Part shown: positions 62,976-64,000 of the stretch, in pieces
Layout of the letters: every line of letters starts with the position of its first letter
Numbering within the stretch: the stretch's first letter is position 1
DNA from: Prevotella sp. khp7
Lineage (GTDB): Bacteria; Bacteroidota; Bacteroidia; Bacteroidales; Bacteroidaceae
DNA: 64,000 nucleotides
Assembly: GCF_900109055.1 (NCBI RefSeq)
Contig: NZ_FOIV01000003.1
Coordinates: 622,835 to 686,834 of the forward strand
Direction of reading: 5' to 3'
Position numbers and translations under genes: made by a program
The notes under the pieces: model-generated
Seen by the model: the letters and a program-made list of their open reading frames with translations, nothing else
What the model was told of the DNA's origin: nothing
Databases searched by the model: none

Positions 62976-64000
62976 AGGCTATTGAATTTAATCATGTAGG
63001 TAAGCAGTATCGCTTGGGACTGGTCTCTACTGGCACCTTCAGTCGTGACTTCAGTCGCTGGTGGGCTATGAATGTACTTGGCAAGGAAGACCCCTTCCTG
63101 AAGATTGGTGAGACCAACATCCGTTCAAAGAAAGGTGAAAGCGATTTCGTATGGGCACTGAAGGACATAGATTTTAGTGTGGAGCAAGGCGATGTGGTGG
63201 GCATTATCGGTAAGAATGGTGCAGGTAAGAGTACTCTGTTGAAGCTGCTTTCACGAGTGACTGCCCCCAGTATTGGCGAAATCAACGTTTGTGGACGCAT
63301 CGCCTCGTTACTTGAGGTTGGTACTGGCTTCCATCCAGAGATGACTGGTCGTGAGAACATCTATATGAATGGCGCCATCATGGGTATGACTAAGGCTGAG
63401 ATTACCCGTAAGCTCGACGAAATTGTGGATTTCTCTGGCTGTGAGCGTTACCTCGATACCCCCGTCAAACGCTATTCTTCAGGTATGAAGGTGCGTTTGG
63501 GCTTCTCTGTAGCAGCCCATCTGGAGCCAGAGATACTGGTGGTGGATGAGGTGCTGGCAGTAGGAGATGCCGACTTCCAGAAGAAAGCTATTGGCAAGAT
63601 GCAGGATGTGGCGAAAGGCGAAGGTAGAACCGTCTTGTTCGTCAGCCATAATATGGCGTCGGTTCGTAATCTTTGTCAGAAGGGTATCGTGCTCTGCGAT
63701 GGCATGACCGATTTTATTGGAACAGCAGAAGAGGCTATCGATCATTATCTGAAGTCTGCTACCACCCAGACAGAGAACCGGAAACTGATGACAGATTGTA
63801 TAGGCTATTGCAAAAGCTATTTGAAAATCAAAGAGATACAGATTAATAATACACCCTATACCACAACATCATTGTCTCCAAGGCAAGAGGTTCTCGATGT
63901 ACTTATCAAGGGTACGACCAAAGAACCCATGAAATGTGAGGTGCGTATGATTATCAAGAAACTCGATGGTACGCCATTGGCAGGTTTTATTGAAGGTTGT
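62972..64000 (+). CDS. polysaccharide ABC exporter, ATP-binding subunit (partial)
   Basis: The first 343 residues of a Wzt/TagH-like ATPase; the gene continues past the right edge. Walker A is IIGKNGAGKSTLLKLL (about 80), the Q-loop region is ASLLEVGTGFHPEMTGRENIY, the ABC signature is YSSGMKVRLGFSVA, and Walker B is EILVVDEVLAVGD, then VSHN (H-loop). After about residue 250 comes a C-terminal extension (KSATTQTENRKLMTD and a beta-rich start) as in Wzt proteins that recognise the modified end of their glycan. Overlaps the permease by 4 bp. Confidence 0.93.
   Translation, partial: MKAIEFNHVGKQYRLGLVSTGTFSRDFSRWWAMNVLGKEDPFLKIGETNIRSKKGESDFVWALKDIDFSVEQGDVVGIIGKNGAGKSTLLKLLSRVTAPSIGEINVCGRIASLLEVGTGFHPEMTGRENIYMNGAIMGMTKAEITRKLDEIVDFSGCERYLDTPVKRYSSGMKVRLGFSVAAHLEPEILVVDEVLAVGDADFQKKAIGKMQDVAKGEGRTVLFVSHNMASVRNLCQKGIVLCDGMTDFIGTAEEAIDHYLKSATTQTENRKLMTDCIGYCKSYLKIKEIQINNTPYTTTSLSPRQEVLDVLIKGTTKEPMKCEVRMIIKKLDGTPLAGFIEGC

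Overview
The window looks like chromosomal DNA of a Bacteroidales bacterium, most likely Prevotella or a close relative. Reasons: many genes are preceded by the Bacteroidetes -7 box (TAnnTTTG), often with a TTG/TTTG box about 20 nt upstream; there is an Rnf operon headed by rseC; a PPi-dependent phosphofructokinase and a lipoprotein-type TamA (TamL) are present; and there are several polysaccharide-degrading enzymes with signal peptides. I see no rRNA, phage, transposase, integrase or CRISPR array. One tRNA gene (Arg, anticodon TCT) is present.

Layout. 1-3227 (minus): a GH31 glycosidase cut by the window edge, coupled to a GH2 beta-galactosidase-like enzyme. 3355-8155 (plus): branched-chain amino acid operon ilvD-ilvB-ilvH followed by an acyl-ACP thioesterase. 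8189-8631: gene-free and rich in palindromes, next to tRNA-Arg. 8800-15733 (minus): six-gene run of a small unknown protein, PlsC-like acyltransferase, a large secreted amidase-like protein, another small unknown, a YgiQ-type radical SAM protein and a PP2C-fold protein. 15935-18559 (plus): PPi-phosphofructokinase and a membrane-anchored GH25 lysozyme. 18620-21699 (minus): GH13 alpha-amylase lipoprotein and a SpoU methyltransferase. 21803-30857 (plus): tamL, then a likely operon of metallo-hydrolase, DUF4375 protein, smpB, metH, GH10-like hydrolase and a lipoprotein. 31471-37275 (plus): rseC-rnfBCDGEA. 37320-39914 (minus): GH3 glycosidase. 40207-43258 (plus): ilvC, a MaoC-type hydratase and a PurF-like protein. 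43266-49672 (minus): recQ, recJ, C1 peptidase, Xaa-Pro peptidase. 49769-51829 (plus): patatin and trpS. 52022-55609 (minus): small unknown, trmD, serine hydrolase, second patatin. 55759-58524 (plus): LTA-synthase-like membrane sulfatase and an exported unknown. 58525-60549 (minus): ligA. 60657 to the end (plus): a small HExxH protein, an EamA transporter, and an O-antigen-type ABC exporter whose ATPase runs off the window.

How it works together. The ilv genes make valine/isoleucine precursors, with ilvC standing alone about 33 kb from ilvDBH. The Rnf complex couples ferredoxin oxidation by NAD+ to ion pumping. The GH2/GH31, GH3 and GH13 enzymes fit plant or storage polysaccharide use. The last genes fit surface polysaccharide export.

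Most of the window is ordinary core genome. The points most worth a second look are: a PurF-like protein whose glutaminase active site is gone although its PRPP site is intact; related palindromic elements between rnf genes; a giant ~160-bp palindrome in front of a small Cys-rich gene; ~22-bp degenerate tandem repeats after trpS; and promoters that sit almost on the start codon (candidate leaderless mRNAs). I found no clearly new multi-gene defence or biosynthetic system. All functional names come from recognising motifs by eye; no searches were run.
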